DNA of 64,000 nt from Gnetum montanum (taxonomy: Eukaryota > Streptophyta > Gnetopsida > Gnetales > Gnetaceae), in the NCBI GenBank assembly GCA_015680685.1, contig MNCI01013746.1, positions 316,575-380,574 on the forward strand, written 5' to 3'. The notes under the pieces are model-generated. The model had not been told where the DNA came from and did not search any database. It saw only the letters and a list, made by a program, of their open reading frames with translations. The position numbers and the translations under genes are program-made. The number at the start of each line of letters is the position of its first letter. The stretch's first letter is position 1. Positions 31,742-43,984 of this stretch are shown one piece after another.

Positions 31742-32606
31742 TGATGAATCATGAATTGTTGGCTACGATATTGCATCTAGGATATCGTATACGCAATATC
31801 ATGTACACGATATCGTAGCCTAGACACGATATCGTATATGCGATATCGCAGCCTATCTCCTCATCTATAAATAAGAGGTAGACATATCTGATAGGTAGGT
31901 TTTTAGAGGGATTTTAGGACATTTAAGTTTTCAATAGTTTTGTACATCAGTTTTTCTTCTTCACCCTTTCTCCCAGTGCATGCCCATAGTGTGATGATTG
32001 TAATTGTACGACATCCTTATTCGAGTGTGATGTACTTGGACACACTCATGACTGGCAATAAAGATTGAGATTACTTCATCATTACAACATCCACTTAGCT
32101 TAATTATTTAATTTTTATTATTATTTACTGCTTTCGTAGTTAATATCTCTCTACTTTTATCTCCTAGTAACACGGAATGAGTACGACTTAATCATAAGCA
32201 TTTAAGTGTGACTACTTGGTAACCTAGTAGTGTACTTAGGCCATGCGCTTGGTAATCCCAGTGGTAGTCATGCATGAGGTCCAAGATGTGTACAGATGAT
32301 TAAGGAATGGATGCTCATTGCACTTAGGCTAACTTAGACTCTCTCTTTCTTTCTCTCCTAGTTTAGTTGATATTATTTTCCATTAGCCCTAGGAGTAGCA
32401 TTAGTATAGTAACACATCACACACCTCACTATGGACTAAACCATATGTGACAAAGCTAATACTAGTCCAAGTGGGAAGACAATGAACTGTGATCTATGAG
32501 TAACTATCTAGAAACCACAACTAGCTCGTCTGCAAAGTTTGACCGAATCGTGCATGAAACGCTCGTATTCATATGGTTGAGTGTAGGGGTACCTCGCCAC
32601 TCATCA
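31742..32606 (+). repeat. Element B 3' LTR
   Basis: TGATGAATCATGAATTG to CTCGCCACTCATCA, 865 bp. Six GATATC-type palindromes (31765-31850), TATA box CTATAAATAAGAGG (31864-31877), AATAAAGATTGAG polyadenylation signal near 32058, two TTGGTAA...AGT repeats in U5 (32215-32262). Preceded by AGTCATCGGGGTA as polypurine tract. Confidence 0.88.
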
Positions 32607-32611
32607 AGAAT

Positions 32612-33560
32612 GAAATTAAAATTCCTTCAATATTGACTATAGTACCCTCTTCCTTATTATGCTAAAATTGGTATGTTCCCCCAAGATACCATTTACCACT
32701 TTTTGATAGAATTTTCCATAGTGGTAATGCTTGGAGTTGCGTCCTAACCACTTCAAGAACAAATTCCATGAATGAGTGAAAGTTCATTTCCACAATGACC
32801 ATAGTCAATATGGATTTTTCTTAGATGGCTTAGAGGTAGTCATGTGACAACGTGAGGCATTGCCCTTGCTCTTGTGGTACTATTACCTCTCCTTGGGCTG
32901 ATTGTTTCATAGTAAAGGCTTCTTGATGAATGCTAAATGATTGGACTTCCTACTCCTTATGTCCTGGGTCTTGTCCTCCATTTTGGCCTCTTCCTTGGCA
33001 TCTCGGTTGTTTGCTTGCTCCTTGTGACGATTCTCCTTATGCTCCTCCTCTTTTTGGGGCCATTTGCAATCATTAAGGTTTCAAAATTGCTAAGGTATTT
33101 CCATGTGTTCTTAACAAATTTATACCTTACTCATACCCTTAGTTTTATTAAGTTCTTAGTTTATCATGATTGCAGAGTTAGAAGAATTTTTTTTAAAAGA
33201 AGTTACCCCATAGGTGTTAGGATTCTTATAATTTCTCATAATTATTCATTTTGTCTTTATGTATGGCTTGCTTATATTGATGGTTATGGTTCCTTAAGAA
33301 TATTATGTAAGTGTTTTGGCATTAGTAGGATTGATTTATTCTTAAAAATTCCAACTTCCTCTTCATACTTACCCTTAAAGTACCTTCCAAGCTTTAGAGT
33401 GTTTTTGAAAAATTGGCTTAGATTTTCTTCACTAGCACCCCCCACTACTAAGTTGAGCACTTCATGATCAAATAGGTTCAAAAATCACAAAAATCATAGC
33501 AATATTGAGTAAGTTATGGCTTGGGAAAGCTAGGAGGTCAAAGTTTTCTTCACCAAAGAA
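32612..33560 (-). pseudogene. E1 ORF3, 5' part
   Basis: Continues 4236-6550 across element B. On the minus strand an open part at 33284-33481 has NLVVGGASEENLSQFF, GRYFKGKYEEE and LLMPKHLHNILKEP, then broken frames. The pattern (a KGK..F segment followed by a predicted helix ending ILKEP) fits the N-terminal half of the plant 'putative plant transposon protein' type domain; this is a resemblance by eye. 36900-38040 in E2 is a matching copy. No good ATG is seen at the start; the first codon of the open part is TTG. Confidence 0.5.
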
Positions 33561-33617
33561 AACTTGAAAAATCTACCTTGCTTCAAATGAGAAAGAAAGA
33601 AAAATTTTTCTAAATCC

Positions 33618-33700
33618 CCACATATTTATATTATTTGTGAGACCTGATATCAAGGATTCAACATTGGGGATCCACTATTGGTGACCCAATATTGAAGCCC
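33618..33700 (-). promoter_or_regulatory. Putative internal promoter of E1
   Basis: On the minus strand a CAATATTG palindrome (33687-33694), a TGATATCA palindrome (33645-33652) and AATATAAATATGTGG (33621-33635) follow one another, the same palindrome-then-TATA order as in the LTR U3, upstream of ORF3. It is more decayed than in B. Confidence 0.4.
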
Positions 33701-35193
33701 TAGAAAATTCATCTTTAGAAGGGTCTAATTGGAAAAATTAATTCTTTTGGATGTTTGGAAGGTTTTAAGATGACTTAGAGGGTTTGGATGATGAAAATAT
33801 GCATAATTTTATCAAAAATTTATCATTTGACGTTCATAGAGAAGGAATCTCAACCAAGAAAAGTTCATAAGTTGGGTGAGAAGGGTAATGAATTGATATT
33901 TGTAGAATGGATATTTTGAAGTGATATGAAAAGTGTTTATTGTTGTTTAGAAGGTTCAAGATGATGTGGAATTGCTTGGCAAGTATAAGATACAATATTT
34001 ATACAAGTGGGTCCTCCCAAAAGCAAGCTCCAACTCTTAATGCCTCTATGTAACCATGCCTAGAAGTGTCCTTAGGCACTTAAGGAGTTGAATGTAACAC
34101 ATACTTGTTTAGCAAGACACACATGTTAATACCACCAAATTGGGAAAATAACTCTATGTTATACAAAATCATAAGTTATGATTATTCAAATAGTGAGATG
34201 AAATGAGCTTAGAAGGGATTGTAGAAATTAGGATGTGAGGTGTCCTACCATAGGCATAATGAATTCTTGTGTTATTAGTGTTTAAGGTAATCATTAACCT
34301 TTCTATCCAAGATTCAAACTAATTCCAGACTACATCCAATGACATTGCATCATGTCATCTCTTGGAATTACAATTGTTAGGCTATTAATGTTGCAAGGGG
34401 TATCATCACTTGGAGTATTATCCAAGGGAGGAGTTTATTCATGGCACTTGTTTATTTTTTAGATTCCTGAGAAGCCACCTACCTTCAAGCATGGGTAACA
34501 TGTCTTTCCAATGGGACCTCCAAAAATTTATTTTGTGCACTTTTATTTGTTATTTGTGTCAACCTTTTAAGGTAGCAATTATTTTACTCTTACTTTTGTT
34601 TTTTGTTAGATCTACAAGGATATGATACAACCTTAGTAACACAATAGAACTTCACAATAGTAATCCAAAAGAATTCATAAATTCCCTTGATTTCACACCC
34701 TTTACATTCCCACTTGGTTCTTCACTTTTCTGTCCAAGCATAATGATCATAAGTTTATTCTTAGTTGTATGATGGAAAAGAATATCATTATGGCCAGGGC
34801 AAGAACCTCTTATTAATGGAATGGGTGGATGGATGATGTGGGCTCGCTGTGCAAATAATTAGTCTCTCATGACTTAATAACATAGAGAAATCTTCACTTT
34901 ATTAGGCTACATCTTGCCTTTATTTGTAATGTGTCTTACTAGTAATCAAAATTATTTACAAAGGATTTGAAAACAAAGTATAAAAGAAAATGGAAAAGAT
35001 AGTAAAAAAAATTATTAAAAAGTATTAAGAATGAAAATTGTTAAAAAATGAAAATTTTCAAAGAATTGAAAAGTGTGAAAGAATGTCAAAAATTCAAGAA
35101 TGTGAAGTATGATATATCAAGAATTGAAAAATTGAAAAGAAGTATAAAACAAAAAAATAGAAAATCACTTATTGATTCCCAAGTCATGATAGG
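33701..35193 (-). other. E1 3' untranslated region with A-rich tract
   Basis: No coding region. Colinear with 38220-39690 (E2) and 145-1260 (E0). The A-rich tract with AAAAATTGAAAA-like units is at 34963-35166. Confidence 0.55.
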
Positions 35194-36720
35194 GTGTCTC
35201 CCCCATGACTAAAGAATTGGGCAAGTGTTCAAAAAATGCTCCCTAAATCTCCCAAATCATACACTCTAGGTGGCTCACTTATCATGTTTACTAATTTAAC
35301 TTTTTAATTATTATCCCATGTAATTTTGATGTTAGTAGAGTTATGTTATGATAAGTCTTTATTTTCCTTCCCTTTTGGTGTATGATTATCAGTTAATTGT
35401 TTCATTTTTGAGGTCTTAGTTGGAGTCATCTTCTTAGTTTGGGAATTAGTAAGTGTTTCAAATGTTTTCATGCATGTATTAGATAGTTGTTGGTTCTCAG
35501 TTAGTGACCATAGGGTGTCTTTTGGTTTGGTGGCCTCTACTCTATTGGTTGCACACATTGGTTGTTTATTGTTGTTATTGTAGACTTAAATGGTAACTAT
35601 GTTAGAATTCTAAAGTGTCAGTCCACTATTGCACCCTTTACTTCTAGTAGTTATGCATGGAATTTGCTGCATGTGTATGGCTCCATGTGCATCTTTCTTA
35701 GAAATCTCAACCAACAAATCTCTCATACTTAGCTTAGCGTTGATTGGGCTAAGCCATGTCCTCTCCATGATTATTGGAAATTTCTTATCAGCATCTTTCA
35801 CATTGATAATAAAAGTCCGCTGGATATGACCACCCATTGATAGTGGTCACTACATCATCTATCTACCCCAAAGGAGGGATGATAGACTTATCTGCAAGCT
35901 CCAACATGATATTGCATTCTTTCAATGGTGGTAGGTTCCATGCTTGATATGTTTTGTAGGAAATCAAATTCACCCTAAAACTTGAGTCTAACAAAGATTT
36001 ACATGGTAAATTTTCTAGCTATTCATAGATAAATCAAAGGATTCCCTTGATCCATTCTCTTCTTAAGGAGCGGTCTTACCTTAATCCATTTTATGACAAT
36101 TTTAGTAAGCATGACAACTTGTATGTTTAGGCTTAATGATGATAAAAGCTTTTCAATAGTAAGAAGATCTATTTTAGAAGAAGATGATCTCGATGAAGCT
36201 TTTAATTCTACCAGCCATCTCCAGACTAGTCCTGAAGAAAGAACATTTCTTTGTTTGGCCTTAGCATTGCTGGTGAGATCTTACACTTGTATACTTATTA
36301 CCTTTCTAGCTTTCCTCTACTGTAGTTGTGATGGAAACTCTCCTTACATTGTGGGTGGTGGTACTAGTGGTAAAGGATTTGGATTGGGATTTGAAAAATT
36401 AGCTACTTGTGGATGCACGCATGAGTATGAATTAGCCCTTAGTGGCATTAGTCGATGGTATTTTGGCATATAATACTATGGAGTTTGAATAGTAGAATTT
36501 GTTAGAGAGATAGGTCATTGGACATAGTATCCATAAGGGTTAGGTTGTCGATATGGATATTGTTGGTGAGGCAATGGCATCACCCACACTTAAGGCTGCT
36601 ACCACTACTGATAATATTGCTCCTGCAATTGTGGTAAAGCTCCACAAGGATAATACATTAGTTGATGTTGTTTTCTATAGTTACCTTAAGGATAAGGTAA
36701 TTATTTGGGCATCTATTTCT
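35194..36720 (-). pseudogene. E1 ORF tail, protease and gag C-terminus, broken
   Basis: On the minus strand from 36720: a gag-tail region matching 14270-14440 of A (36540-36720), then protease with LLDSSFRVNLIS (about 35960-35995), ELADKSIIPPLG and GGHIQRTFIINVKD...FPIIMERTWL (35740-35837), then the ORF tail (35346-35558, MCATNRVEATKPKDTLW) and the TTAGTCATGGGGG box (35194-35213). Colinear with A up to the ATQQENTWW region (about 13215-13260), after which A continues into RT while E1 goes straight to the box: the pol deletion point. Main gag is missing because the sequence changes at about 36720. Confidence 0.65.
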
Positions 36721-36739
36721 AAGCAAGTTATCCTCATGT

Positions 36740-38050
36740 GAACAAAAGGATGAACAAGCTCCTTACAAAACATTAGGAAGGTATGGGATCATTGACTGAC
36801 TCTAACTAGTAACTAACTTTGAGTGCCATAGTGGTGTGTACAAAAATGACATAGTCACATGATAGAGCAAAACCAAAATTTAAAGTGGCTTGATGTAGTT
36901 TGTATTTTGGGCAATGGTGTCTCTTCCATAGGCTTCTTCCCTTTGTTGTAAAGCTTTTGGAAAGTTTCTCCTCTTTTTTCCTTGTCTTCATTTTCTGTAT
37001 GTCATTTCTATTGAGTATGACATAGAGACTCCTTTAAGTTTCACTGTAACATTGGCCTATTTGTTCTTCTAGAATTGCTAGGTTTCTCCTAAGTTCCATT
37101 CACCACTATTGGTTAGTGTGGGTCATAATGGAGATACTTGGAGTTGTGTCTTCATTACTTATGGAGAAAATTCCATAAAGGGACCAAAATTTAGTTCCAC
37201 AATGATCATTGACATGATCGATCTTCTTGGATGGCCTAGAGGTAATCTGGTAATAGCATGAGGCACTGTTCTTATTTAGGTCCTTGTGGAATTTCTACCT
37301 CTCCTTGGGTTAAATGCTTTGTAGTAGGAGTTTCTTGATGAATGGTATATGATTGAGCCTCCTTCTTTACATGTTCTGCTTATGGGGCTTGTTCCCTTGG
37401 TTGGCCTATCCCATGTTGTCTTGTTCTTTTACCCCCATGTTGTGAAGGTCCTCCTTTTGGTATCCTCTTTGGGAACATTTGCAATCAACAAGGGTTTGAA
37501 ATTATTAGGGTGTTCCTATCAACTCTTAATAGTTCTTTACCTTTCTCATACCATTGGTTAGATCAAGTTCTTATCTTATTACGATTGTAGAGTTCAAAAA
37601 ATTTTCAAAAAGGAACCCCTTAGGTGTTATACCTTATAGTTACTTATACCTTCTATCATTTTTCTTGCTTATTATGGTCTAAAATAGTTAATAGGATCTA
37701 TTAAGAGTATTATTTGAATCTTTCTATCCTTATTTTGATTGATCAACTTTTAGGTTCTTATTATCTCCTTGTACTTATCCTTTATAGTCTCTTCCAGATG
37801 TTAGGAATTTGTGGCTCAAATTTTCAAATTTTTNNNNNNNNNNNNNNNNNNNNNNNNNNNNNNNNNNNNNNNNNNNNNNNNNNNNNNNNNNNNNNNNNNN
37901 NNNNNNNNNNNNNNNNNNNNNNNNNNNNNNNNNNNNNNNNNATCACTAGGATTTAAGAATTTTGAAAATTGGATCTATAAGGACAAAGCTATGGCATTTG
38001 GAAGCTAGTGTGCCATAGGGTTGAGGAAAAACTCAAAAACTTCTTTTGCT
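36740..38050 (-). pseudogene. E2 ORF3, broken and gapped
   Basis: Colinear with E1 ORF3. On the minus strand GKKPMEETPLP (about 36905-36945) corresponds to the tail MEEPLPPGTT. The block around 37100-37400 matches 32700-33000 of E1 over several hundred bases with many substitutions. The N-terminal part is interrupted by 108 N (37834-37941). No long frame survives. Confidence 0.5.
37834..37941. other. Assembly gap (108 N)
   Basis: Run of N inside E2 ORF3. ORFs crossing it are not evidence of genes. Confidence 0.99.
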
Positions 38051-38084
38051 ACAAAATGAAGACATGGAAAATTTCACTAACTCT

Positions 38085-39693
38085 TGCATGTATCTATACT
38101 ATTTTTATGTGTGTGACATTGTAGATCAGACATCATAGATATAACATAGTAGGTGCCTACAACATCATAACTATGAAATCACCATTAAAATGTTCAAAAT
38201 TTTCATTGATTTTTCTTGGAAAAAATGAGTTTGATGGAATGTCTGGAAGATGTAAAGTTTATATAGGGGATCATGGGCCATGAGTGATGCATAGTTTTTA
38301 ACAATTTAGCATTCAAGATTCATGAAGAAGGAATCTCAAGTAACGAAAGTTTATAGTATGGATAAGAAATGGATAGTGAATTTCTAATGTATGGACAGAT
38401 TATTAGATGATATGAGAAGTTTATTAGATGTTTTGGAGGGAATACGATGATGTGGAATGGCTTGGCAAGTATGAAATATAAGAGTTATACAAGTGGATCC
38501 TCCCCAAAGCAGGCTCTAGCCCTTAATGCCCTTGTATAACCATGCCTAAAAATGTCCTTAGACACTCAAGGAGTTGAATGTAAGACATACCTGTTTAGCA
38601 AAACACATATGTTGGTATTGCCAGATTGGGAAAATAACAAAATATTATACAAAACCACAAGTTTTGATTAAATATACAGTGAGGTGAGATGGACTATAGA
38701 AAGAATTGCTAAAATCGAGATGTGAGGTATCTTACCATTGGCATAATGAATGTTTGTGTATTATTGATGGTTAAAGTAATCATTAGCCCTTTTTTCCAAG
38801 ATTCAAACCAAGTCTAGATCACTTTCTAGTGACATCACATTGTTTCATCTCTTGGATTCACAGCCATAAGACTACCATTATTGCAAGGAGCATTACCACT
38901 TGGCATATTTTCCAAGGAAGGAGTTTATTCATTGTGCATTTTTTTTATTCTTGAGAAGCTACCTACCTTCAGGCATGGGTAACTTATCTTTCTAGTGAAA
39001 CCCCTAGAAATTTATTCTGTTCATGATTTTATTTTTATTTGTGTCAACCTTACTAGAGGACTACCTTCATGCATGGGTAACATGCCTTTTTAGTGACATG
39101 GTAAGGTAGCACTTATTTTACTCTTACTTCCATTTTTTGTTAGATCTACAAGCATATAATATAACTAAAACAACATGATAGAACTTACAGTAGTAATCCA
39201 AGAGATTCCACAAATCCCCTTGATATCACACCCTTTGAATTCCCACTTGATTCTTCACCTTTTTATCTAAGCATAATGATCACATACTTATTCTTAGTTT
39301 TATGATGGGAAGAATATCATTATGGTCATGGTAAGAACCTCTTATTATTAGAATGGTGCAATGGATGGTGTGGTCTAATTGTATAGATAACCAGTCCCTT
39401 ATGACTTGATAACATAGAGAAATATTCATCTTATTGGACTACATATTACCTTTATTTGTAATGTGTCTTATTAGTAATCACAATTATTTACAAAGGATTT
39501 GAAAACAAAGTATAAAAAAATGAAAAAGATAGTTAAAAATTGTAAAAAGTATAAAGAATGAAAATGTGAAAGAATCGAAAGATATTAAAGAATGTTAAAA
39601 GTTTAAGAAATGAAAAGTATCAAAGAATGAGAAAAAATGAAATAATTGTAAAAAAAATGAAAATACACATATTAATTCTAGAATCAAAGTAAG
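38085..39693 (-). other. E2 promoter-like segment, 3' untranslated region and A-rich tract
   Basis: A TATA-like CATAAAAATAGTATAGATA on the minus strand (38091-38109) follows decayed palindromes (38125-38160), as in B and E1. Then untranslated sequence to 39480 and an A-rich tract 39480-39670. No genes. Confidence 0.4.
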
Positions 39694-40269
39694 GTATCTC
39701 CCCCATGACTAAAATCATGGGCTCATGTTCAGAAAATGCTCCCTAGATCCCCTGGATCATATACTCTAGGTGGTTCACTTATCATCTTTATTGATTTAAC
39801 TTTTTAATTATTATCTCATGTAATTTTGATGGTATTTAAGTTTTGATCATTTAAGTACCCATTTTATTTCCCTTTTGTTGTATGATTATGATTTATTAAT
39901 TTTTAAAAGGTTTTTAGTTAGAGTCATTTTCTTAGATTGGGAATTAGTAAGTGGTTCAAATGTTTCCATGCATGTTTAAGATTATTATTGGTTCTCAGTT
40001 AGTGACCATAGGATGTATTTTGGTTTGGTGGCCTCTACTCTTTCTTTTACACACACTTGTTCTTCATGGTTATTGTGGACTAGGATGGTGACTATGTTGG
40101 TGTTCTGGAAGCTTGGTCCACAATTGCATCCTTCTTTTTAGTAGTAATGCATGGAATTGTCTGTCTCTCCACAATGATAGGTTTATCTATTATGTTTTGC
40201 ATTGGAGTGGTAATGGGTGTTGGCTCTTGCATAGGATTAGGATACATTATTTTGGTGAGGAAGGGTGTT
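39694..40269 (-). pseudogene. E2 ORF tail and internally deleted protease
   Basis: On the minus strand the tail region and a protease remnant (about 40100-40269) in which most of the domain seen in E1 is missing. The join after ATGCATGGAATTG is the same in E0 (1720-1725), the second duplication copy, E2 and E3, so these copies derive from one deleted ancestor. The TTAGTCATGGGGG box is at 39694-39713. Confidence 0.55.
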
Positions 40270-42371
40270 GCACTTGGCTAGCCTTGTGCTAGTTTTGATG
40301 AGCCAGTTGGTCTATGAGTTTTGTGCTCAGGTGTGAGAATTATCCTAAAGAAAGGATGTTTTCGAGGGTGTGGTTGAGATATACTAAAATTATCATTTAC
40401 GTGTATGTTTGTAGCACCAGTGGCATTCTTCCATTGATGTTGTGGTGTCAATCCTCCCTATGTTATTGGTGGTGACATATGGTGGAGGGAAGTATGATAA
40501 TATTAAAGAGTTTGTGGAGGATAATAGGTTTGAGATGGTGATCCCACAAGGGATGTTGCATGTTGATGATATTTGGGAGAGTGATAGTAGTGATTTGAGG
40601 TAGAGGAAGTAAAACTGTTTGGAGAAATAGGTTTTTGAACATAATATCCATGTGGGTTTGACTAACAATAAGGGTAATGCTAGCTTGATGATGACATCCC
40701 CCACAACTGTGGGTTTTTCCACTATGGTTGATAGTAGTGTTGAGGCTAATAAGAAGTCCCACTAGAATAGTACGATTGGTTGTAGGACTATCTATAATTA
40801 CCTTGCAAATAAGGTTTCCTAGGCATTTTCTTTTGTACAAACTTGGGATTTAGAGAAATAGCCTCAAACTCATGTAGATGTAACATAACTAGGTAATAGC
40901 CCTTTGGATCATCATATTGGCAGATGTCACATCCATCATCCTCTTATGTGATTAAGTCTATAGCCTCTTCTATTGCAACTATTTTCCTTTTTTGTTGATA
41001 AGTGTTCCTCCTTGTTTCTTTGGTTTTTTTTTCTCTTCTTGTTTTGCGCACTTGATCCTTGTTGAGTTACCCTCTCCTCTAAGGTTTTCATGTAAGTTGT
41101 AACTTTTTCATTTATCAACTCCCACATCTTATCTATCCTTGCTTCAAGCTTAGTGATAGACTTTTATTTGGCAAGGTTTGTTGTGAAATCACCTCATCAA
41201 GATCTACCTATTTTTCCTCATCATAGATATGGATCCTCTTCTTTTGAAGAGTTGGGTCCCAGTTATATTTCTCTACATTCTCTCATTTACATAACTCTCC
41301 TTATTCGTTTGTCATCCACTCTATTAGCCTTTGTATCTAATGGCCTTTCAATTTAGATAATTGACCTTGGGCATAAATCCCAAGGGTCTCTCTTGTTTGG
41401 TTACAAAGCCCATCTATGATGTGGAAAAGATGCTCTTTTTGAGAGAAATCATGGCATGGACATCTATGTAGTAGCAAATAGTATCTATTCAAGGATTCAT
41501 GTTGTTCTTGCTTCCATCCTTGGATTTGTTTTCTAAGGTTGGACACTCATGTAGGTTTGGTATTTCTTATTGAAGAGTTCTAGCATTATGCACCATCGAT
41601 GGATTGAATCTAGTTCCAATGATCTATACCAACTTTCAGCTTCATCAACTAGTATCCTAAGAAAGAGCTTAAGCTTTTGCTACTCACTGTTGATGTTTTG
41701 CAAAGCACAAGCATCATGGAAGGATTGTAAGTAATTTTATGGATCAGAGTTATAGCCTCCCACAAATTTAGGATGTTATTCATATCAAGTCTCTTGATGC
41801 AATTTTTCCTTTCATGCCTATGGGATATTCTAACTACTTTCATTATCTACATCATGCTTCTAGTAGCCAACAAGGGTTCATCATCATTAGACATGTTGTG
41901 ATGATGGTTTCTATTTCTAGCTATCTAATTATGATGATCTTGTCTATGCTCACTTTAATGATCAGGTCTATTTCTATCTCTATCTTCATCCTGATCCCTT
42001 AGTGTATCTCTATTTCTATACCTATGTTCATCCTTGTCAGAACTAGATGTGGAAGAGGAAGAGGAAGATGGTGAATTTGGAGAATCACCATGGCTCTTAT
42101 ATTTTCCCCTTTGGTCCCTTGATGTATCTCTTCTAAGTTTGGAGGAGGTCCTAGACCTTAAGGCCCTCCTTGTTCTAGGACGTACTCAATCTCCTCTAGA
42201 ATTGTCTACATTAGTTGAACATAGTCTGTAAGTGTAGCAAGGGTCTAAATGAGCATAGGAAACCCTTGCATGTGGTTGTTTACTCTAGTTTTCCTCAGTA
42301 TATATCCTATCATTTCTCCTACTAGTGTTTTCATCATATGATGCATTATTTGTGCCATGTGAAGAAGACAT
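40270..42371 (-). pseudogene. gag: E2 gag, broken
   Basis: Starts MSSSHGTNNASYDENTSRR at 42371 after a leader. Then an Arg/Asp/Ser-rich disordered part (42030-42190 region, KDEHRYRNRD), RLDMNNI (41780), NLRKQIQGWKQEQHESL, LHRCPCHDFSQKEHL and TRETLGIYAQGQLSKLK (41337-41546), a basic helical part (40936-41127), a decayed knuckle CDICQYDDPKGYY (about 40905-40945), then a Tyr/Pro/His-rich tail. Matches A, E3 and E6 gag but with a shorter N-terminus than A. Many stops. Confidence 0.7.
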
Positions 42372-42484
42372 GGTTTTGTTTGATAATGTGTGTGACTTAA
42401 AATATTAATATTTTCTAAAATATAGATCATTAATACCTTTATAGTGATTGTTTATAATATAACTAATCTAGATAACTAGCACCA

Positions 42485-42502
42485 TCCCTGGCAACGATGC
42501 CA
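42485..42502 (-). promoter_or_regulatory. E2 primer-binding site (tRNA-Asp type)
   Basis: The minus strand reads TGGCATCGTTGCCAGGGA, one base after the LTR end; 15 of 18 match the expected tRNA-Asp complement and the differences are transitions. Confidence 0.75.
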
Positions 42503-42503
42503 A

Positions 42504-43401
42504 TGATGAGTGACAAGTACCCTTACACCCAACCATACGAATCACAAGCATTCATGCATGATCTTGTCGAATTCTGCCAATGGGACTAGTTGTGGCATCT
42601 AGATTGTTAAGCATTGATCATAGGACATTGTCTTCCCACTTAGACTAGTGGTAGCTTTGTCACATATGATTTAGTCCAAAGTGAGGCATATGATAATTGA
42701 TGTTGTTAGGCCCTAATTACTCCTAGTGAACATAAAGTCAATAAAGTGGTTTCTAAATCTAACTAATAGTAAACAAATCTAATCTAGCCTAGAGCAATGA
42801 GCATATGGTCCTAGCTTATTGTACATGTCTTGGGCTCATGTAATCATTATTGGGTTACCAAGTTTTATGCTAAGTAAAGTAAAGTACTTGGAAATATAAA
42901 TGATTAAACTAAGAAAATAGAAAAACTATGCTAAGTAAAATAGTAAAACTAAGTGGATGCTGCAATGATGAAAAGTAACCTTGATCTTTATTTCTAGACA
43001 TGAACTATGTCCAAGTACACTTCACACGAATAAATATTCCGTACAACTTCTCAACACCACACTACAAGCATTCACTTTATCGCTAAAACTACAAAAGCAA
43101 ACTGCAAGAATCTACCTAACAATGGAATGAGAGTTCTTTGGATCATGTGCCCAAGTGTTATATTTAAAGGCTACACACATCCTACAATGTCAGATTTATG
43201 ATGATGTAGCTTAAGCTATGATATCGAATATACGACATCGTAGATATGTTATCGTAGTTATAATATTGAATATACAACATCGTTGATATAATTGTTGGTG
43301 GACAAAAATTAACTTTTTGTTAAATAGATGTGATATAGCATCAACAATATTACATCAACGATATCCCACCAATGATATCCTAGCCAACTAATGATTCATC
43401 A
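42504..43401 (-). repeat. E2 5' LTR
   Basis: The plus strand runs from TGATGAGTGACAAGTACCC to AATGATTCATCA. U3 palindromes have drifted to GATATCG, GACATCG and similar (43215-43390). Confidence 0.8.
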
Positions 43402-43976
43402 TCAAGTGTTATGCTACTAGGTGAACCAAGCTATAACATTACTAGGATTACCAAACGATTACACTTAAATGCTCAAAACTATTCATACTCATTTTGCTTT
43501 AATAATGAACAAGAAAGTAAAATACTTGGAAATGTAAATGATTAAACTAAGAAAACAATAAAAAATATGCTAAATAAAATAGTGAAACCAAGTGGATGCT
43601 ACAATGATGAAAAGCAATCTTAATCTTTATTTCTAGATATGAACTGTGCCTAAGTACACTTCACTCGAATAAAGATTCTGTACAATTGCTCAACACCACA
43701 CTCTAGGCATTCACTCTCTATCACTAAAACTATGAAATGAAACTACAAGAATCTATGTAAGGATGAAATGAAAGTTATTCAGATCATTCCCCCAAGTTTT
43801 GTATTTATAAGCAGGCATGCATCTTGTGACATCAAATATACAATGACGTAGCATCTGCTATGATATCAGATATGTGATATCATAATTGATCAAAATTTCA
43901 CTTTTTCATAAAACACACGCGATGCAGCATCTATGACATAGCATCTATGATATCTAAACCAAATAATGATTCATCA
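43402..43976 (-). repeat. Partial LTR fused to the E2 5' LTR
   Basis: Same family and direction as 42504-43401 but lacking about the first 350 bp on the plus strand (U5 end). It ends AATGATTCATCA at 43976. There is no internal sequence between it and the complete LTR, so two LTRs stand head to tail. Confidence 0.7.
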
Positions 43977-43984
43977 TTAGGGTA

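Larger units (their letters stand above)
6556..32606 (+). mobile_element. Element B: pol-less Athila-like LTR retrotransposon, split by two later insertions
   Basis: 5' LTR 6556-7375 plus 17173-17203; PBS 17205-17222; gag 17346-about 19500; internal promoter near 20923-20980; ORF3 21469-22800; 3' LTR 31742-32606. Without inserts A and T it is about 7.5 kb. Flanking 5-mers are AAAAT (6551-6555) and AGAAT (32607-32611), a target duplication with one change. The flanks beyond are the two halves of E1 ORF3, which proves the insertion site. No reverse transcriptase or integrase was found inside. Confidence 0.8.
36720..43401 (-). mobile_element. Element E2: pol-less Athila-like element lacking its 3' LTR
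   Basis: Minus-strand order: 5' LTR 42504-43401, PBS 42485-42502, gag 42371-40270, ORF tail, box 39694-39713, A-rich tract 39480-39670, untranslated region, promoter-like segment near 38090-38170, ORF3 38040-36740, then an abrupt join at about 36720 to the gag of E1 with no LTR. No RT or integrase. Confidence 0.65.
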
